Program-made: the position numbers and the translations under genes | The notes under the pieces: model-generated | What the model saw: the letters and a program-made list of their open reading frames with translations, nothing else | What the model was told of the DNA's origin: nothing | The model's database searches: none | Shown here: piece by piece, positions 17,286 to 26,079 of the stretch | How the letters are laid out: every line of letters starts with the position of its first letter | Position numbering within the stretch: the first letter of the stretch is position 1 | Assembly: GCA_040754075.1 (NCBI GenBank) | Contig: JBFMDH010000007.1 | Span: forward strand, 196,201 to 260,200 | Origin: Acidobacteriota bacterium | GTDB taxonomy: Bacteria > Acidobacteriota > Blastocatellia > UBA7656 | Length of the DNA: 64,000 bases | Direction of reading: 5' to 3'

Positions 17286-18866
17286 ATGGCAAATCAATTG
17301 TTTGCTAAAAAACCGCTTGATGTATTGCTTGAGGAGATGAAAGGCGAGCATCGGCTCCGTCGCGTACTTGGTCCAGTACAATTGACTGCGCTTGGCGTCG
17401 GCGCGATTATCGGCGCTGGTATCTTTGTTGCAACCGGCGCGGCGGCTCATAACGTCGCCGGTCCGTCATTAATGTTGTCTTATGTGGTTGCCGGTATTAC
17501 TTGCGTGTTTGCGGCATTGTGTTATGCCGAATTCGCTTCGATGGCTCCGGTTGCCGGTTCGGCGTTTACTTATGCTTACGCCACGCTGGGAGAACTGTTC
17601 GCCTGGATTATCGGTTGGGATTTGGTCCTCGAATACGCCGTCGGTTCGGCGACTGTGGCAAACGGCTGGTCGAGTTTTTTCCAGAGTCTGTTGCCGAAAA
17701 TAGGCATACATTTGCCGGAGGTGATAAGTCGCGCGCCGATTATTTATGATGCCGAAGCTGGGCATTTTGTCAGAACCGGCGGCATTGTCAATCTTCCTGC
17801 GGTTATCATCGTACTCATCGTCACCGCCATTCTGGTTAAAGGCATCCAGGAAAGCGCCTCGTTTAACGCTACGATGGTCGCCATCAAAATCGCTGCGGTC
17901 TTATTCGTTATTCTGGTCGGCGCATTTTTCATCAATTCCGACAATTGGAAACCATTCGCGCCTTATGGATTCGGCGGGCTGAATATTTTCGGCAAAACCG
18001 TTTGGGGCGAAACCGTCGGCGGCAGACCTGTTGGAATGCTGGCGGGAGCCGCAATTATCTTTTTCGCCTATATCGGTTTCGATTCGGTCTCAACCCATGC
18101 TGAAGAAGCAAAACGACCGAACCGCGATGTTCCTATCGGTATCGTCGCCTCTTTGCTCATTTGCACAGTGCTTTATGTATTGGTCGTCGCGGTTCTAACC
18201 GGCATGGTGAAGTACACCCAGATTGATACGGGAGCCGGTGTTTCAATGGCATTTCAATCAATCGGAATGCAATGGGCTGAGGTCATCATCGCCATTGCCG
18301 GTGTTGCCGGTATCACTTCGGTGCTGCTGGTTATGATGTTATCCGCGCCGCGCGTTTTTCTGGCGATGGCGCGGGACGGATTGGTTCCGGCATCGTTTTT
18401 CGCAGATATTCATGAGCGATTCCGCACCCCCTGGAAAAGCACGATTCTCATCGGCATTTTTGTGTCAATCGGCGCGGGGTTGCTGCCCATTGACGCTTTG
18501 CTTGAAATGACCAATATCGGAACTCTCTTTGCTTTCGCGGTGGTTTGCGCAGCCGTGTTGATTATGCGAAGAACGAATCCTGATGCCGAACGACCATTCC
18601 GTTGCCCGATGGTTCCGGTCGTTCCCATTGCAGGCATCATTATGTGTCTGGTGTTGATGTTTTCGCTGCCGTGGCCGAACTGGCTGCGCTTGATTGTCTG
18701 GATGGCAATCGGTTTGGTTATCTATTTCCTCTACAGTCGGCATCACAGTTTCATGAAAAGTTATCTCGCGCATGAAATCTCCGCGCACGGGGTTTCCCCC
18801 GCCGGGCAACCGATTGATGATATTGTCACCAAAGACGAAACTCATCCCGACGCCAAATCTGAATAA
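17286..18866 (+). CDS. APC superfamily amino-acid permease
   Basis: A 526-residue amino-acid permease, paralogous to the 6997 gene product. The N-terminus RRVLGPVQLTALGVGAIIGAGIF, the loop FAYIGFDSVSTHAEEAKRPNRDVPIGI and SAPRVFLAMARDGLVP line up with the corresponding blocks there. About 12 membrane segments are predicted and the extra C-terminal membrane region of the longer paralogue is absent. Amino-acid uptake or exchange at the inner membrane is expected, with substrate unknown. The start is secure, with TTGGAGGTC just before the ATG. A sigma70-like promoter lies about 290 bp upstream and a rho-independent terminator follows at 18877, so it appears to be a single-gene transcript. Confidence 0.9.
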   Translation: MANQLFAKKPLDVLLEEMKGEHRLRRVLGPVQLTALGVGAIIGAGIFVATGAAAHNVAGPSLMLSYVVAGITCVFAALCYAEFASMAPVAGSAFTYAYATLGELFAWIIGWDLVLEYAVGSATVANGWSSFFQSLLPKIGIHLPEVISRAPIIYDAEAGHFVRTGGIVNLPAVIIVLIVTAILVKGIQESASFNATMVAIKIAAVLFVILVGAFFINSDNWKPFAPYGFGGLNIFGKTVWGETVGGRPVGMLAGAAIIFFAYIGFDSVSTHAEEAKRPNRDVPIGIVASLLICTVLYVLVVAVLTGMVKYTQIDTGAGVSMAFQSIGMQWAEVIIAIAGVAGITSVLLVMMLSAPRVFLAMARDGLVPASFFADIHERFRTPWKSTILIGIFVSIGAGLLPIDALLEMTNIGTLFAFAVVCAAVLIMRRTNPDAERPFRCPMVPVVPIAGIIMCLVLMFSLPWPNWLRLIVWMAIGLVIYFLYSRHHSFMKSYLAHEISAHGVSPAGQPIDDIVTKDETHPDAKSE

Positions 18867-18876
18867 CCAGTTGATA

Positions 18877-18909
18877 AAAGGCAACGAGAGATAAAGGCTC
18901 GTTGCCTTT
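18877..18909 (+). terminator. Rho-independent terminator after the APC permease gene
   Basis: A perfect 12-bp stem (AAAGGCAACGAG at 18877-18888 with its complement at 18898-18909) and a 9-nt loop, with A-rich and T-rich ends, starts 10 bp after the stop codon. Confidence 0.75.
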
Positions 18910-18962
18910 CCTAAAACCTTTCTCGCCTGTCAGGCAAAAACTTACAGAAATTGAACCGGCGG

Positions 18963-18992
18963 TTGACGCGCCTTTGTTTTGGCGGCTACAAT
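18963..18992 (+). promoter_or_regulatory. Promoter of tRNA-Leu
   Basis: TTGACG at 18963-18968, an 18-bp spacer and TACAAT at 18987-18992. It lies 33 bp before the tRNA 5' end. Confidence 0.65.
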
Positions 18993-19025
18993 GACGCTTT
19001 CTTTGAAACACCTCATTCAAGACAA

Positions 19026-19113
19026 GGGGAAGTGGCGGAACAGGTAGACGCGATGGTCTCAAAAACCATTGGGATAATCTCCCGTGTGGGTTCGAGTCCC
19101 ACCCTCCCCACCA
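19026..19113 (+). tRNA. tRNA-Leu (CAA)
   Basis: A class II tRNA with long variable arm. The D arm contains GCGGAACAGGTAGACGC, and the anticodon loop CTCAAAA sits between ATGGT and ACCAT, giving anticodon CAA, which reads UUG. The T arm is GTGGG-TTCGAGT-CCCAC. The acceptor stem begins GGGGAAG and ends CCTCCCC, with one A-C mismatch at position 6-67. CCA is encoded at 19111-19113. Confidence 0.95.
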
Positions 19114-19190
19114 TCAAACACCGTAGGCAGTCGGCAGCATTTGACTCCTCCGATTTTTATCGGCTACCGACTACCGACGACCCACAACCG
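19114..19190. repeat. TAGTCGG-type heptamer repeat hairpin
   Basis: Between tRNA-Leu and the next gene lie GTAGGCAGTCGGCAG and, inverted after a short loop, CGGCTACCGACTACCGAC. These are degenerate copies of a TAGTCGG heptamer arranged so the arms can pair. The same family occupies the hisB-hisH gap at 46643-46714. Confidence 0.55.
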
Positions 19191-19194
19191 CCCT

Positions 19195-20079
19195 ATGAAG
19201 AAGTCCGAAATCAGTTTCGATTCCATTCCGGGTTCAGCGCGTTCGGAAATCAGTTTAACCATTTGCCTGAAATGCGCCTTTGATTTTTTTACTAAACAAC
19301 TCAATCTCACGCCGCGCACAGCCTACTCGGAACTGAAAAAACACCTTCCCGAAGAGACCGATTTCACCGGCGCATCAACTGCCCGCCCGCACTTTTTCAA
19401 AACCGCTGAGACCAAAAAATGCCCTTATTGCAAAGCCGCGAAAAAATGGTTTGCAGACTTTCGCGCCATTCGCATTGACGCTCACCCTTCGTTTGAAAAA
19501 GAGCGCAAAAAATTGTGGACGGCATTAAAAAAAGCGTCGGAGCGATTCGCCCTGTGGCACCCCGAACGCACTACCATGCAAATTTTTTCCGAATGGCTTG
19601 AACGCCTGAACCGGCGCATTGATTTCGCGAATAATCAATGGCTTCTCGACATTGGTATTGAAACCGTTAAACGCTATGCCCCGTCAAACAGTTGGGATGA
19701 GGTTTTAGCGGAAGGGGTGCATCGCCTGCAGCTTTCTCATCAGGTAGATGACGAATGGCATTATGAACGGCAATGGCTTTATGTTTCGCCCAGGCTTTAC
19801 GGCAATGCCTTGATGGTGCAACATCTACTGTCGCGTTCACACTATCATGGCGGGCGCACCTTTGAAGGTCATTTAACGTTGCATGAATTCGTCAATCGCC
19901 TGCGAAAAACCGGCTATCTCGCCGTTCAAGACATCACCACGCACGACGCCCAGGAAGCTTTTGAACAGGCGATTGCGCGATTGGTTGAAACCGGCCCGGT
20001 TGCTGTATATTATGCCGTTGACCGCAATGATTATCTGGCGCGGCTCAAAGAACTTTACGAAAAACAATTCAAGAATTAG
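19195..20079 (+). CDS. Hypothetical protein with CxxC motifs
   Basis: A 294-residue soluble protein that I do not recognise. Two cysteine pairs, CLKC near residue 25 and CPYC near residue 77, could bind zinc together. The remainder is predominantly helical and Trp/Tyr-rich (SNSWDEVLAEGVHRLQLSHQ, then DDEWHYERQWLYVSPRLYG), with a basic Lys/Glu C-terminus. The ATG at 19195 is favoured because the frame upstream runs into the heptamer repeat and the tRNA-Leu gene. The start codon has no strong Shine-Dalgarno. The secreted protein gene at 20089 follows after 9 bp, so the two may be co-transcribed, though nothing links their functions. Confidence 0.7.
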   Translation: MKKSEISFDSIPGSARSEISLTICLKCAFDFFTKQLNLTPRTAYSELKKHLPEETDFTGASTARPHFFKTAETKKCPYCKAAKKWFADFRAIRIDAHPSFEKERKKLWTALKKASERFALWHPERTTMQIFSEWLERLNRRIDFANNQWLLDIGIETVKRYAPSNSWDEVLAEGVHRLQLSHQVDDEWHYERQWLYVSPRLYGNALMVQHLLSRSHYHGGRTFEGHLTLHEFVNRLRKTGYLAVQDITTHDAQEAFEQAIARLVETGPVAVYYAVDRNDYLARLKELYEKQFKN

Positions 20080-20088
20080 AAAGTCGAT

Positions 20089-20493
20089 ATGAAAATCAAA
20101 TCACTCATTTTTGCAATCATTTTTTCAATTTCCGTATCCGTGCTGGCAATCGCACAGGAAGGGCAACCGGGGTTTGTCATTTTACTCAAAAACGGCAGCG
20201 CCGTTCGCGGTCGCACCTTGACGCGCGAAACCTCAGGGCAATTGCGGCTGGCGATGACCGAAACGGCAAGCGGCGAACCCAAAAGTTACGCCATCATTGA
20301 TGTCGAAGATACGGAATCCATCCGCGCTTCATCAAGCGATACCGATTCGATTCTCATCAAATTACATGGCGGCAGCGAACTCCGCTGCAAAGAGTTTTCC
20401 CTGAACGGCAATTCGGTGATTGTAAAACTAGGCACCCAAAGCCGCATCGAAGTCCGTTGGGAAGACATTACTTCCATCAGTTTCAACGGATGA
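20089..20493 (+). CDS. Secreted hypothetical protein with LKNG motif
   Basis: A 134-residue exported protein. A signal peptide is clear (KIKSLIFAIIFSISVSVLAIAQ, cleavage near residue 22). The mature part starts VILLKNGSAVRGRTL and is mostly beta strand. This LKNG-x-x-x-G pattern also opens the DUF481 protein at 26224 (LKNGDRISGSIL), so the two probably share a small beta-rich N-terminal module, here duplicated (LIKLHGGSELRCKEF). Function is unknown. It lies 9 bp after the CxxC protein gene. The downstream Uma2-like gene converges on it. Confidence 0.7.
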   Translation: MKIKSLIFAIIFSISVSVLAIAQEGQPGFVILLKNGSAVRGRTLTRETSGQLRLAMTETASGEPKSYAIIDVEDTESIRASSSDTDSILIKLHGGSELRCKEFSLNGNSVIVKLGTQSRIEVRWEDITSISFNG

Positions 20494-20526
20494 TAATTTG
20501 CAGAGGCTTGCAAGAATGCCGAATGC

Positions 20527-21039
20527 TTACTCAAAAACTTCATGCGCCGGACAGTGAAATTGCGGTAACAGCGGCGTGGTCAGCATATCATTTAAGGTGA
20601 GAAGCTTTGCTTGATTAAATTTCGGCGAACGATAAATTTCGCTGGTTGTTGTTTCAGGGTCAACCAACCAGTATTCCTGCACACTGTATTTGCGATAAAG
20701 CTGGCGTTTGATTTGCCGGTCGCGTTTGGCATTTTCCGTACCGGGCGAAAGAATTTCAATAATCAATTCAGGAGCGCCACATAACTTTTCATCTTGAGAT
20801 ATTTCCGCCAATCGCTCATAGCTGATAAAAACCAAATCGGGAATCACCGCGTCGAACACACTAAAAATAACGCCCGGTGTGGGATAAATTTTTCCTTCAG
20901 GAAATTTTTTCAAGTGATTCCCGAAAGCCAAAATCAAATTAGAGGTTATCCCCTGATGATTCAGTCTCGGCGCTCTTGTCACAAGTAATTCCCCTTCTAT
21001 TAACTCGTAGCGATTGCCGTCATCCGGCAAAGCATCCAA
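20527..21039 (-). CDS. Uma2-family (DUF820) putative endonuclease
   Basis: A 170-residue protein of the Uma2 family, which has a PD-(D/E)XK nuclease fold. GNRYELIEGELLV opens the domain, IPDLVFIS supplies the metal-binding Asp, and ELIIEILSPGTENAKRDRQIKR carries the conserved E-x-L-S-P block followed by YRKYSVQEYWLVDP. Members are abundant in cyanobacteria, Chloroflexi and Acidobacteriota, and their role is unclear. The start is unusual. Conserved family residues (LTVDDLDALPDD) continue upstream of the TTG at 21039, but no ATG or GTG lies between there and the in-frame stop at 21082-21084. The gene therefore either uses TTG or a rare start, or has lost its true start. Neighbours give no hint. 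Confidence 0.75.
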   Translation of the reverse strand: MDALPDDGNRYELIEGELLVTRAPRLNHQGITSNLILAFGNHLKKFPEGKIYPTPGVIFSVFDAVIPDLVFISYERLAEISQDEKLCGAPELIIEILSPGTENAKRDRQIKRQLYRKYSVQEYWLVDPETTTSEIYRSPKFNQAKLLTLNDMLTTPLLPQFHCPAHEVFE

Positions 21040-21141
21040 ATCATCTACAGTTAATCGCGGGTAAATTTTTGCGACCGTATCTTAATACTCCCAACCTGAA
21101 CCTATCACAAAAGCGAGTGTGACAAAAGCTGTCGAGCCAGG

Positions 21142-22629
21142 CTATTCCTTGCATAATCCACTTAAAGTTTCATTCAATTCATCCCATGCCAGCTTGATGG
21201 TTTCGTGTGATGTGCGGATATTGCCAATCGCTAATCGCAAGGTAAATTTGCCATTCAATTTAGTGTGCGATAGAAAAATTTTGCCGCGTTCATTGACCCG
21301 CGCCATGAGTCTTTCATTCAAGGATTCTAATCCGGCTTCATCACCCTGCAACTCAGGCGGGCAGGCACGGAAACAAACCAGACTGAACGGCACCGGCGCA
21401 AGCAGTTCAAATTTATCGCTATCTTTTACCCACGCAGCGAATTCCTGCGCATATTGCAAATGCTGGCGAATTCTTTGCACGACGCCTTCAACGCCGAAAT
21501 AGCGCAGCACAAACCAGAGTTTGATGGCGCGAAAACGCCGACCGAGTTGCGGGCCATAATCCATGAAGTTTTTAACTTCGTCTTCGCCTTGCGCGGTTCG
21601 CAAATATTCCGGCACCAGCGAAAATGCCTGCTTTAAAATATTCATTCGTCGGCAAAACAACACGCTTAAATCCACCGGCGTGAATAGCCATTTATGCGGA
21701 TTGACGACAAATGAATCGGCACGTTCGCAACCTTCGAGAATCCATTTCATTTCGGGAACAATCGCGGCGCTTCCGGCATACGAAGCATCGACGTGCATCC
21801 AGAGGTTTTCTTTTTCGCAAATCTCGGCAACCGCCGCCACCGGGTCAACACTGGTTATTGAAGTCGTGCCAATCGTCGGCACCACACAAAACGGTCGCCA
21901 ACCTGCCTGGCGGTCTTCTTCAATTGCCGCAGCGAGCGCCTCGGGCAACATTCTGAACTCCGCATCGCAGGCGATTTTTCTGACACTGCGATGTCCGAGT
22001 CCCAAAGTGATTGCCGCTTTATCAATCGATGAATGCCCGTGTTCCGAGCAATACAAACGCAGTTTCGCATTTGCGCCATAGAGTCCGTCTTCGCGCACAT
22101 TCAAATCGGTCACGGCTTCACGCGCGGCGGCAATTGCACACAGGGTTGAAATCGAAGCCGTATCATAAACCACGCCGGAAAAACTACCGGGTAAGCCAAT
22201 CATCTGACGCAACCAGTTGGTGGTTACTTCTTCGAGTTCAGTTGCCGCAGGCGAAGAGCGCCACAACATGGCGTTGACGTTGAATGCGGCAGCAAACATT
22301 TCGCCGAGAATGCCGGGCATAGAACCCGTGACGGAAAAGTAAGCGAAAAATCCCGGATGATTCCAATGTGTCACCCCTTGAACCAGGTGTTTATCAATAT
22401 CCGCAAGAATATCAGCCATCGGTTCGCCGGTGGTTGGCGCGGCTTGCGGCAGGGCATTTTTTAAAAAATTCGGTTCGACCTGCGCGAGCACCGGATAGTT
22501 TTCGGGATGCGCCAAATAGTGGGCAATCCAATCAACCACCTGATGACCGTATTGGCGAAATTCTTCGGGATTCATATCTCCGAAAAAATCGCTTTGAGGT
22601 GCAGAGTTTTCAAGCATTTCTTTACTCAT
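21142..22629 (-). CDS. PLP-dependent group II decarboxylase (aromatic-L-amino-acid decarboxylase-like)
   Basis: A 495-residue cytosolic enzyme of the group II PLP decarboxylases (AADC, tyrosine, glutamate and histidine decarboxylase relatives). The active-site Lys313 is in NPHKWLFTPVDLSVLFC, the Asp that pairs with the PLP nitrogen is in WMHVDASYAGSA, and WNHPGFFAYFSVTGSMPGIL is the N-terminal substrate-side motif typical of aromatic decarboxylases. It should release CO2 from an aromatic or branched amino acid to give an amine. The exact substrate cannot be chosen. Length matches the family. It begins just after a terminator-like hairpin that ends the mqnC transcript on the same strand, so it must use its own promoter, which I could not locate. 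Confidence 0.9.
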   Translation of the reverse strand: MSKEMLENSAPQSDFFGDMNPEEFRQYGHQVVDWIAHYLAHPENYPVLAQVEPNFLKNALPQAAPTTGEPMADILADIDKHLVQGVTHWNHPGFFAYFSVTGSMPGILGEMFAAAFNVNAMLWRSSPAATELEEVTTNWLRQMIGLPGSFSGVVYDTASISTLCAIAAAREAVTDLNVREDGLYGANAKLRLYCSEHGHSSIDKAAITLGLGHRSVRKIACDAEFRMLPEALAAAIEEDRQAGWRPFCVVPTIGTTSITSVDPVAAVAEICEKENLWMHVDASYAGSAAIVPEMKWILEGCERADSFVVNPHKWLFTPVDLSVLFCRRMNILKQAFSLVPEYLRTAQGEDEVKNFMDYGPQLGRRFRAIKLWFVLRYFGVEGVVQRIRQHLQYAQEFAAWVKDSDKFELLAPVPFSLVCFRACPPELQGDEAGLESLNERLMARVNERGKIFLSHTKLNGKFTLRLAIGNIRTSHETIKLAWDELNETLSGLCKE

Positions 22630-22645
22630 TGTTCACCAATAAAAA

Positions 22646-22678
22646 TGAGGACGGTGAAGCGAAAACCTTCAGTCCTCA
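22646..22678 (-). terminator. Candidate terminator of the mqnC operon
   Basis: On the minus strand TGAGGACTGAAG pairs with CTTCACCGTCCTCA across a short loop, with a two-base bulge, and is followed by ATTTTTATT. It lies 26 bp after the stop at 22704. Confidence 0.5.
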
Positions 22679-22703
22679 AAAGCTGAAATCTGATGTATTG
22701 ACA

Positions 22704-23201
22704 TCAACGGCTGCGTTGCAAAAATTGCAATAGGTTATCATCCGGCTCGCTGCCACTGATGATATTGGCAATCTTCCAGAGGTTTTTATTTTTTACGAGT
22801 TCAACATCGACCGGGCGTTCGTCGATGACCTTGCCCTGCTCTTTCCAGATGAAGATGACTTGAATCGTGGCTTTGGCGGCTGATTCGTTGGTATTGCCTA
22901 TGCGAAAAGTGGTCGGGTATTCCTGCGAATTGGTAAACGGGTCGCCGTTCATCTCCGGCGCTTCATCCGCTTTTGTCGGTTTGCTGACTTCGGCAACCAG
23001 TAATTTATAGAGCGTGTCATCCAACCACTTGCGCCTTTGTAAAAGCCCGCGTTTTGAATAATCGAATTTATGCGCGAAATGATAAGCATAAAACGCTTTC
23101 ACGGTTGCCGTCGCACCGGCTTGAACGGGGTTTGATTTTCCTGAAATCGCAAATGAGAAAAATATTACCAGTAGCAAAGCCCGAATCGTTTTGTGTGTCA
23201 T
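22704..23201 (-). CDS. Secreted hypothetical protein (DUF3828-like)
   Basis: A 165-residue exported protein. MTHKTIRALLLVIFFSFAIS forms a signal peptide. The rest looks like a small cystatin/NTF2-type alpha+beta domain: AFYAYHFAHKFDYSKRGLLQRR, then a helix, then strands ending with RPVDVELVKNKNLWKIANII. The VxLxKxxxxWKI pattern is common in DUF3828-type proteins, so that family is suggested but not certain. An in-frame upstream start at 23234 would overlap the preceding gene and disrupt the signal peptide, so 23201 is preferred. It forms the third gene of a minus-strand set after mqnC and the two-helix membrane protein. Confidence 0.65.
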   Translation of the reverse strand: MTHKTIRALLLVIFFSFAISGKSNPVQAGATATVKAFYAYHFAHKFDYSKRGLLQRRKWLDDTLYKLLVAEVSKPTKADEAPEMNGDPFTNSQEYPTTFRIGNTNESAAKATIQVIFIWKEQGKVIDERPVDVELVKNKNLWKIANIISGSEPDDNLLQFLQRSR

Positions 23202-23214
23202 TCTTTTTTCCAAT

Positions 23215-23475
23215 TCATTTAACGCGCGAATCATTCACAGCCCAGAAAAGTAACGCCAAAAACCAACCTCCGCCAATGCCGAAAGTAACGATAAAAAAAA
23301 TAAAAAGCGCAAAATCATCGCCAGTTATTCCTTTACCCGATTTAATAGCAGGCAATATCTGATTGACCATAAGCCAGCCAGTGGCAACCATCACCATGAA
23401 ACCTATTCTTAAAATCAAAAACCGGATGAAGCCGCGCGCGTTGATTTTTTTCCAATCCTGATTGTTATAAATCAC
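23215..23475 (-). CDS. Small two-helix membrane protein
   Basis: An 86-residue protein with two hydrophobic segments (about residues 20-41, FLILRIGFMVMVATGWLMV, and 55-78, FALFIFFIVTFGIGGGWFLAL) joined by a short Lys/Gly loop. I do not recognise a family. It starts 9 bp after the mqnC stop and ends 13 bp before the following secreted protein, so the three genes are probably one operon. No catalytic motif is visible. Confidence 0.65.
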   Translation of the reverse strand: MIYNNQDWKKINARGFIRFLILRIGFMVMVATGWLMVNQILPAIKSGKGITGDDFALFIFFIVTFGIGGGWFLALLFWAVNDSRVK

Positions 23476-23484
23476 AATCTCACC

Positions 23485-24588
23485 TTATGCGGTTTCTACT
23501 TTTTCAATCCGCGTGTAATCGGCTTTGCGTTTGACAGGCGTAAAACCTTCTTCAATCACCACGTCGCGTAACATCTTTTCGGTCGCTTCGTGATGCGCCC
23601 CGGCTTTGGAAATCACGTTCTCTTCAATCATCGTGCTGCCGATGTCGTTGGCTCCATAATGCAACCCCATTCGTCCGACATCCAAGCCTTGCGTGAGCCA
23701 CGACACCTGTTCATTGGGGATGCTACTTAAATAAAGCCTGCCGATTGCCAACCACCGCAAGTATTCATCCGGCTTGACGCGCTCCGGGTAGAGTTTGCCA
23801 ATCGCCGTGTTATCGGGTTGCAAGGTCCACGGAATGAACGAAACGAATCCCGGATTGCGCTCCTGCAAGGCGCGGAGTTTTTCCAGATGCAGTAAACGGT
23901 GATCACGGTTTTCGCCCATCCCGAACATCATCGTCGCCGTGGTCGCAATCTTCAACAAATGCGCCGCGTCCATCACATTCAACCACTCTTCGCTGTTGCA
24001 ATGGGTGCGACGTTTGCGGCGAATCTCATCAACCAGGATTTCACCGCCGCCGCCGGGAATCGAATCGAGTCCCGCGTCTTTGAGTTCGCGCAACACGCCT
24101 TCGAGTCCAAGTCCGGTGATTTTCGCGAGGTTGTCAATTTCCGGCGGCGAAAAACAATGCAGGTGAATGCCGTAACGTTGCTTGAGTTCGCTGAGCAATC
24201 CGGTGTACCAACTGAGCGGCAGGTCTGGATGCAAGCCGCCCTGCATCAACACGCCGCTGCCGCCAAGCGCGATCATCTCTTCGACCTTTTCAAAAATGGT
24301 CTGGTAATCGTGAACGTAGCCTTCCGATGAGCCGGGTTTGCGATAAAAGGCGCAGAAATTACACACCGACACGCAGACATTTGAATAATTAATATTGCGG
24401 TCAACCACATAGGTGACGACATTATCGGGATGATATTGTTGGCGCAGCGCGTCGGCAAGTTTCCCAAGCGCTTCGGTAGGCGCAAAATCGTCAACGATTC
24501 GCCATTCTTCCATCGTTAATCGTTCGCCCGCTGCAATGCGGTTTAACAGTTTTTCAGTTTCAAGGGTTTCGGTAGTTGTTGCACTCAT
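23485..24588 (-). CDS. mqnC: Cyclic dehypoxanthinyl futalosine synthase MqnC
   Basis: A 367-residue radical SAM enzyme of the futalosine route to menaquinone, forming the cyclic product from dehypoxanthine futalosine. The [4Fe-4S] cluster cysteines are Cys72, Cys76 and Cys79 in CVSVCNFC, just after the strongly conserved [29 protein letters not shown] and [11 protein letters not shown] are diagnostic blocks; MqnE, the aminofutalosine synthase, differs there. The start at 24588 is chosen over 24615 because TTGAGGAAATCT directly precedes it. No other menaquinone gene is in the window. Presence of MqnC implies a futalosine-type respiratory quinone pathway. Confidence 0.92.
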   Translation of the reverse strand: MSATTTETLETEKLLNRIAAGERLTMEEWRIVDDFAPTEALGKLADALRQQYHPDNVVTYVVDRNINYSNVCVSVCNFCAFYRKPGSSEGYVHDYQTIFEKVEEMIALGGSGVLMQGGLHPDLPLSWYTGLLSELKQRYGIHLHCFSPPEIDNLAKITGLGLEGVLRELKDAGLDSIPGGGGEILVDEIRRKRRTHCNSEEWLNVMDAAHLLKIATTATMMFGMGENRDHRLLHLEKLRALQERNPGFVSFIPWTLQPDNTAIGKLYPERVKPDEYLRWLAIGRLYLSSIPNEQVSWLTQGLDVGRMGLHYGANDIGSTMIEENVISKAGAHHEATEKMLRDVVIEEGFTPVKRKADYTRIEKVETA

Positions 24589-24721
24589 AGATTTCCTCAA
24601 CGGGATTATATCCAAAAGCCGGAGGTCGGCAAATCGCTGTTCAAATTTTGTTGGACTTGTTGAGAAGCCGTGTGTTAATGATGATTCGCGGGATACTGAT
24701 TAGAACTTGAGATAATTACGA

Positions 24722-25654
24722 ATGGTTGAATCATACACGCAGGTACACAATGTTTCGCTCATCGTCCAGCCCGGCGACAGTTTTTTTCCGCTGGTTGATG
24801 CCATTGACAGCGCGACGCGCTCAATTAAAATGACCATTTTCAGAATGGATGATCCGATTGTCAAAGATGCTTTGAAAAGCGCCGTCACACGCGGCATCAA
24901 GGTGCAGACGCTGGTCGCCATCGATTCCAAAGGGTGGATTAAACGCAATAAAAAATTGTCCGACGATCTCGGCAAACTCGGCGTTGAAGTCAAAGCCCAG
25001 CGCGCCGAAAAAAAGATTAAACGTTATCACTACAAAATGATGATCGTTGATGAACAAACCTCGTTGATTTTGACCTTCAACCCAACCCAGAAAAACCTGC
25101 ATTATGCGCGGGATTTCGGCGTGTTGATAAAAGATCAAGGGGTTGCGGCGGAACTCACGCGGCTTTTCGATGCGGACTGGCATGGCGAGAAATTCAAGCC
25201 TGCCGATTCCCCGCTGGTCATCAGTCCGCATAATACCCGCGCTCGATTGATTGACCTGTTACGCTCTGCCGAACATACGATTCGCATACTCGATGCCAAG
25301 GTCGAAGACCAGCAGGCGCTCGGCGTGTTAATCAAACAGGCGGCAAACGGCATTGATGTAAAAATCATCAGCCGCGATAACGATTACAACCGCCTGATGC
25401 CCAATTTTCGCGTGCGGAAATTGGCGAGATATAAACTGCACGCCAAATGTATCGTGGTCGATGGCAAACGCTTTTTTGTCGGCAGTCAGAATTTACGCGA
25501 AGTCAGTATGGATTCGCGTCGCGAGGTGGGCATCATCATCGAAGACCACGCCATCGCCCAGAAAATCGAACGAGTTTTTGATGAAGATTGGGCAAACGCC
25601 ACAGAACGTTTAGCTCCCACGATGGTGAAAGGATTTGACCTGTCAACGTTGTAA
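24722..25654 (+). CDS. Phospholipase D superfamily protein (two HKD motifs)
   Basis: A 310-residue cytosolic protein with two PLD half-domains. The first HxK(x)4D motif is HYKMMIVD near residue 106, the second HAKCIVVD near residue 241, followed by FFVGSQNLRE, where the conserved Asn/Ser block lies. The first motif is followed by LTFNPTQKN rather than the canonical G-S-x-N, so it is slightly divergent. Such proteins include cardiolipin synthases, phospholipases and Nuc-type nucleases. No membrane anchor is seen here, which argues against a typical cardiolipin synthase. The small Cys-containing ORF at 25662 follows after 7 bp. Confidence 0.85.
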   Translation: MVESYTQVHNVSLIVQPGDSFFPLVDAIDSATRSIKMTIFRMDDPIVKDALKSAVTRGIKVQTLVAIDSKGWIKRNKKLSDDLGKLGVEVKAQRAEKKIKRYHYKMMIVDEQTSLILTFNPTQKNLHYARDFGVLIKDQGVAAELTRLFDADWHGEKFKPADSPLVISPHNTRARLIDLLRSAEHTIRILDAKVEDQQALGVLIKQAANGIDVKIISRDNDYNRLMPNFRVRKLARYKLHAKCIVVDGKRFFVGSQNLREVSMDSRREVGIIIEDHAIAQKIERVFDEDWANATERLAPTMVKGFDLSTL

Positions 25655-25661
25655 AATCAAG

Positions 25662-25778
25662 ATGGTCGAACAGAAGCGCAGTTTTCATAAACAGCGCAAA
25701 TGGATTTGTCCGCAATGCGGCAAAGCGCGTATGCAAACGCAAAAGCCTTTGAAAATCAAAAGCAGTAAAGGAATTTAA
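25662..25778 (+). CDS. Possible 38-residue zinc-ribbon-like peptide
   Basis: A short ORF with ATG 7 bp after the PLD gene and stop 4 bp before the next gene. It encodes a very basic peptide (RSFHKQRKWICPQCGKARMQ, ending QKPLKIKSSKGI). One CPQC knuckle and many Lys/Arg residues recall half of a zinc ribbon or a small ribosomal-type protein. The exact fit between two genes favours it being real, but the ribosome-binding site is weak and no homologue is known to me. Confidence 0.35.
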   Translation: MVEQKRSFHKQRKWICPQCGKARMQTQKPLKIKSSKGI

Positions 25779-25782
25779 ATTT

Positions 25783-26079
25783 ATGACTAAACCCTCAACC
25801 GTAAAATATCGCATCGGTGATGAAATCTCTTATGCGCAAGGTTCAGGCGTGCTCTACGGCGAAATCGTGCGCTTGATTGGCGAAGGCGAATCCGGCGCAG
25901 TCGAAATTCAATTTGAAAACGGACGCAAAGAGATCAAACCCATTAAAGACAAGGCGCTTCATTTGTTGCGTCGCGCATCGGGGGCGAGCGAAGAGGAAGA
26001 GCGCAATAAAAATCGCTCGCGGTTGCGCGATTATGATATTGATGAAGTCATCCGCAGCGAACGTCGCCGCCGCTGGTAA
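25783..26079 (+). CDS. Hypothetical small beta-rich protein
   Basis: A 98-residue soluble protein with an N-terminal SH3-like beta region (VKYRIGDEISYAQGSGVLYGEIVRL, then EIQFENGRKEIKPI) and a highly charged C-terminal helix (EEEERNKNRSRLRDYD, RSERRRRW). AAAGGAATTTAAATTT upstream of the ATG supports the start. The arrangement resembles small DNA- or RNA-associated KOW/Tudor-like proteins, but this is an impression only. It follows the PLD gene and the putative zinc peptide, with probable co-transcription. Confidence 0.6.
   Translation: MTKPSTVKYRIGDEISYAQGSGVLYGEIVRLIGEGESGAVEIQFENGRKEIKPIKDKALHLLRRASGASEEEERNKNRSRLRDYDIDEVIRSERRRRW

Noticed and set aside
23485-24588. Aminofutalosine synthase MqnE
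   Set aside because: [13 protein letters not shown] and [16 protein letters not shown] match MqnC rather than MqnE.
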